From: JAVKSL01 sp039583695
GTDB lineage: Bacteria > Actinomycetota > Acidimicrobiia > Acidimicrobiales > JAJPHD01
Assembly: GCA_039583695.1 (NCBI GenBank)
Contig: JAVKSL010000032.1
Coordinates: forward strand, 1-30,546
DNA length: 30,546 nt
Reading direction: 5' to 3'
A model generated the notes under the pieces. That model ran no database searches, was not told where the DNA came from, and was given only the letters and a program-made list of their open reading frames with translations. Shown piece after piece: positions 30,410-30,546 of the stretch. How positions within the stretch are numbered: the stretch's first letter is position 1; each line of letters starts with the position of its first letter. The translations under genes were made by a program, and so were the position numbers.

Positions 30410-30460
30410 GAAGCTGTCGCGGTTGGGTCCCGAAAAGCGCGCTAAGTGCAATCGCTTCCG
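30410..30460 (+). repeat. Palindromic interspersed repeat, copy 3
   Basis: Exact direct repeat of 30328-30378 at an 82-base distance, with an unrelated 31-base spacer between. A diverged relative in inverted orientation is at 7199-7248. Confidence 0.9.
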
Positions 30461-30546
30461 CATGGCAGACTGAATCGGCCTGGGTTTGACGGAGACTCGT
30501 CCGCTTCGATGTCTCAAGCCGCGTCGGCCTGAGGATTCTCATCGTA

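Larger units (their letters stand above)
30264..30546. other. Intergenic tail rich in repeats
   Basis: No gene is supported in these 283 bases. They hold three tandem GGGGCGGC octamers (about 30294-30317), two copies of a 51-bp repeat, and between those a GCGGG-AGGG-CCCGC hairpin at 30379-30392 that could end the DUF885 transcript. The window stops before the next gene. Confidence 0.6.

Overview
This is a high-GC actinobacterial scaffold segment. SepH, a PimB-type mannosyltransferase, a LexA box of the mycobacterial/actinobacterial type, an ImuA'/ImuB/DnaE2 mutasome, frequent GTG/TTG starts and many apparently leaderless promoters all point to Actinomycetota. A class I fructose-1,6-bisphosphatase directly followed by a proteobacterial-type phosphoribulokinase suggests a Calvin-cycle lineage; Acidimicrobiia is my best guess, but it rests on inference and not on a marker gene. 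No rRNA, tRNA, CRISPR array or intact mobile element was seen.

Layout. 1-3000: a secreted phosphoesterase (minus), a decayed MFS transporter remnant and a small lipoprotein (plus). 3030-4850: a minus-strand cluster of a SigG-like ECF sigma factor with a SnoaL-like tail, a 61-aa basic protein and a nitrobindin. 5050-7043: FBPase and phosphoribulokinase, 10 bases apart. 7044-7346: an intergenic region with a palindromic repeat. 7347-13199: the SOS mutasome on the minus strand (imuA', imuB, dnaE2), with VapC/VapB-like toxin-antitoxin scraps between imuB and dnaE2 and a 100-N assembly gap inside a heptapeptide repeat of DnaE2. 13493-15738: a YbjQ-family protein, then a divergent DHA2 drug exporter/ArsR regulator pair. 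15696-20339: a nitroreductase-like gene abutting a B12-dependent ribonucleotide reductase that carries a 437-residue intein. 20412-23276: an MFS transporter and glycerol kinase. 23322-28646: a minus-strand run of sepH, pimB-like, SRPBCC protein, aminotransferase and a frameshifted DUF4396 gene. 28758-30263: a DUF885 metallopeptidase, followed by two copies of a 51-bp repeat.

The most notable structure is not a new operon but several layers of sequence organisation. (1) dnaE2 and imuA' share an almost superimposable promoter: a LexA box abutting a TAGTCT -10, then exactly six bases, then GTG, which predicts SOS-controlled leaderless mRNAs. The six-base spacing recurs at ybjQ, arsR and the exporter. 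(2) Three conserved proteins (DnaE2, NrdJ, SepH) carry near-perfect in-frame tandem repeats that expand proline-rich linkers; one of them broke the assembly. (3) A roughly 50-bp palindromic repeat occurs once after the phosphoribulokinase gene and twice after the DUF885 gene.
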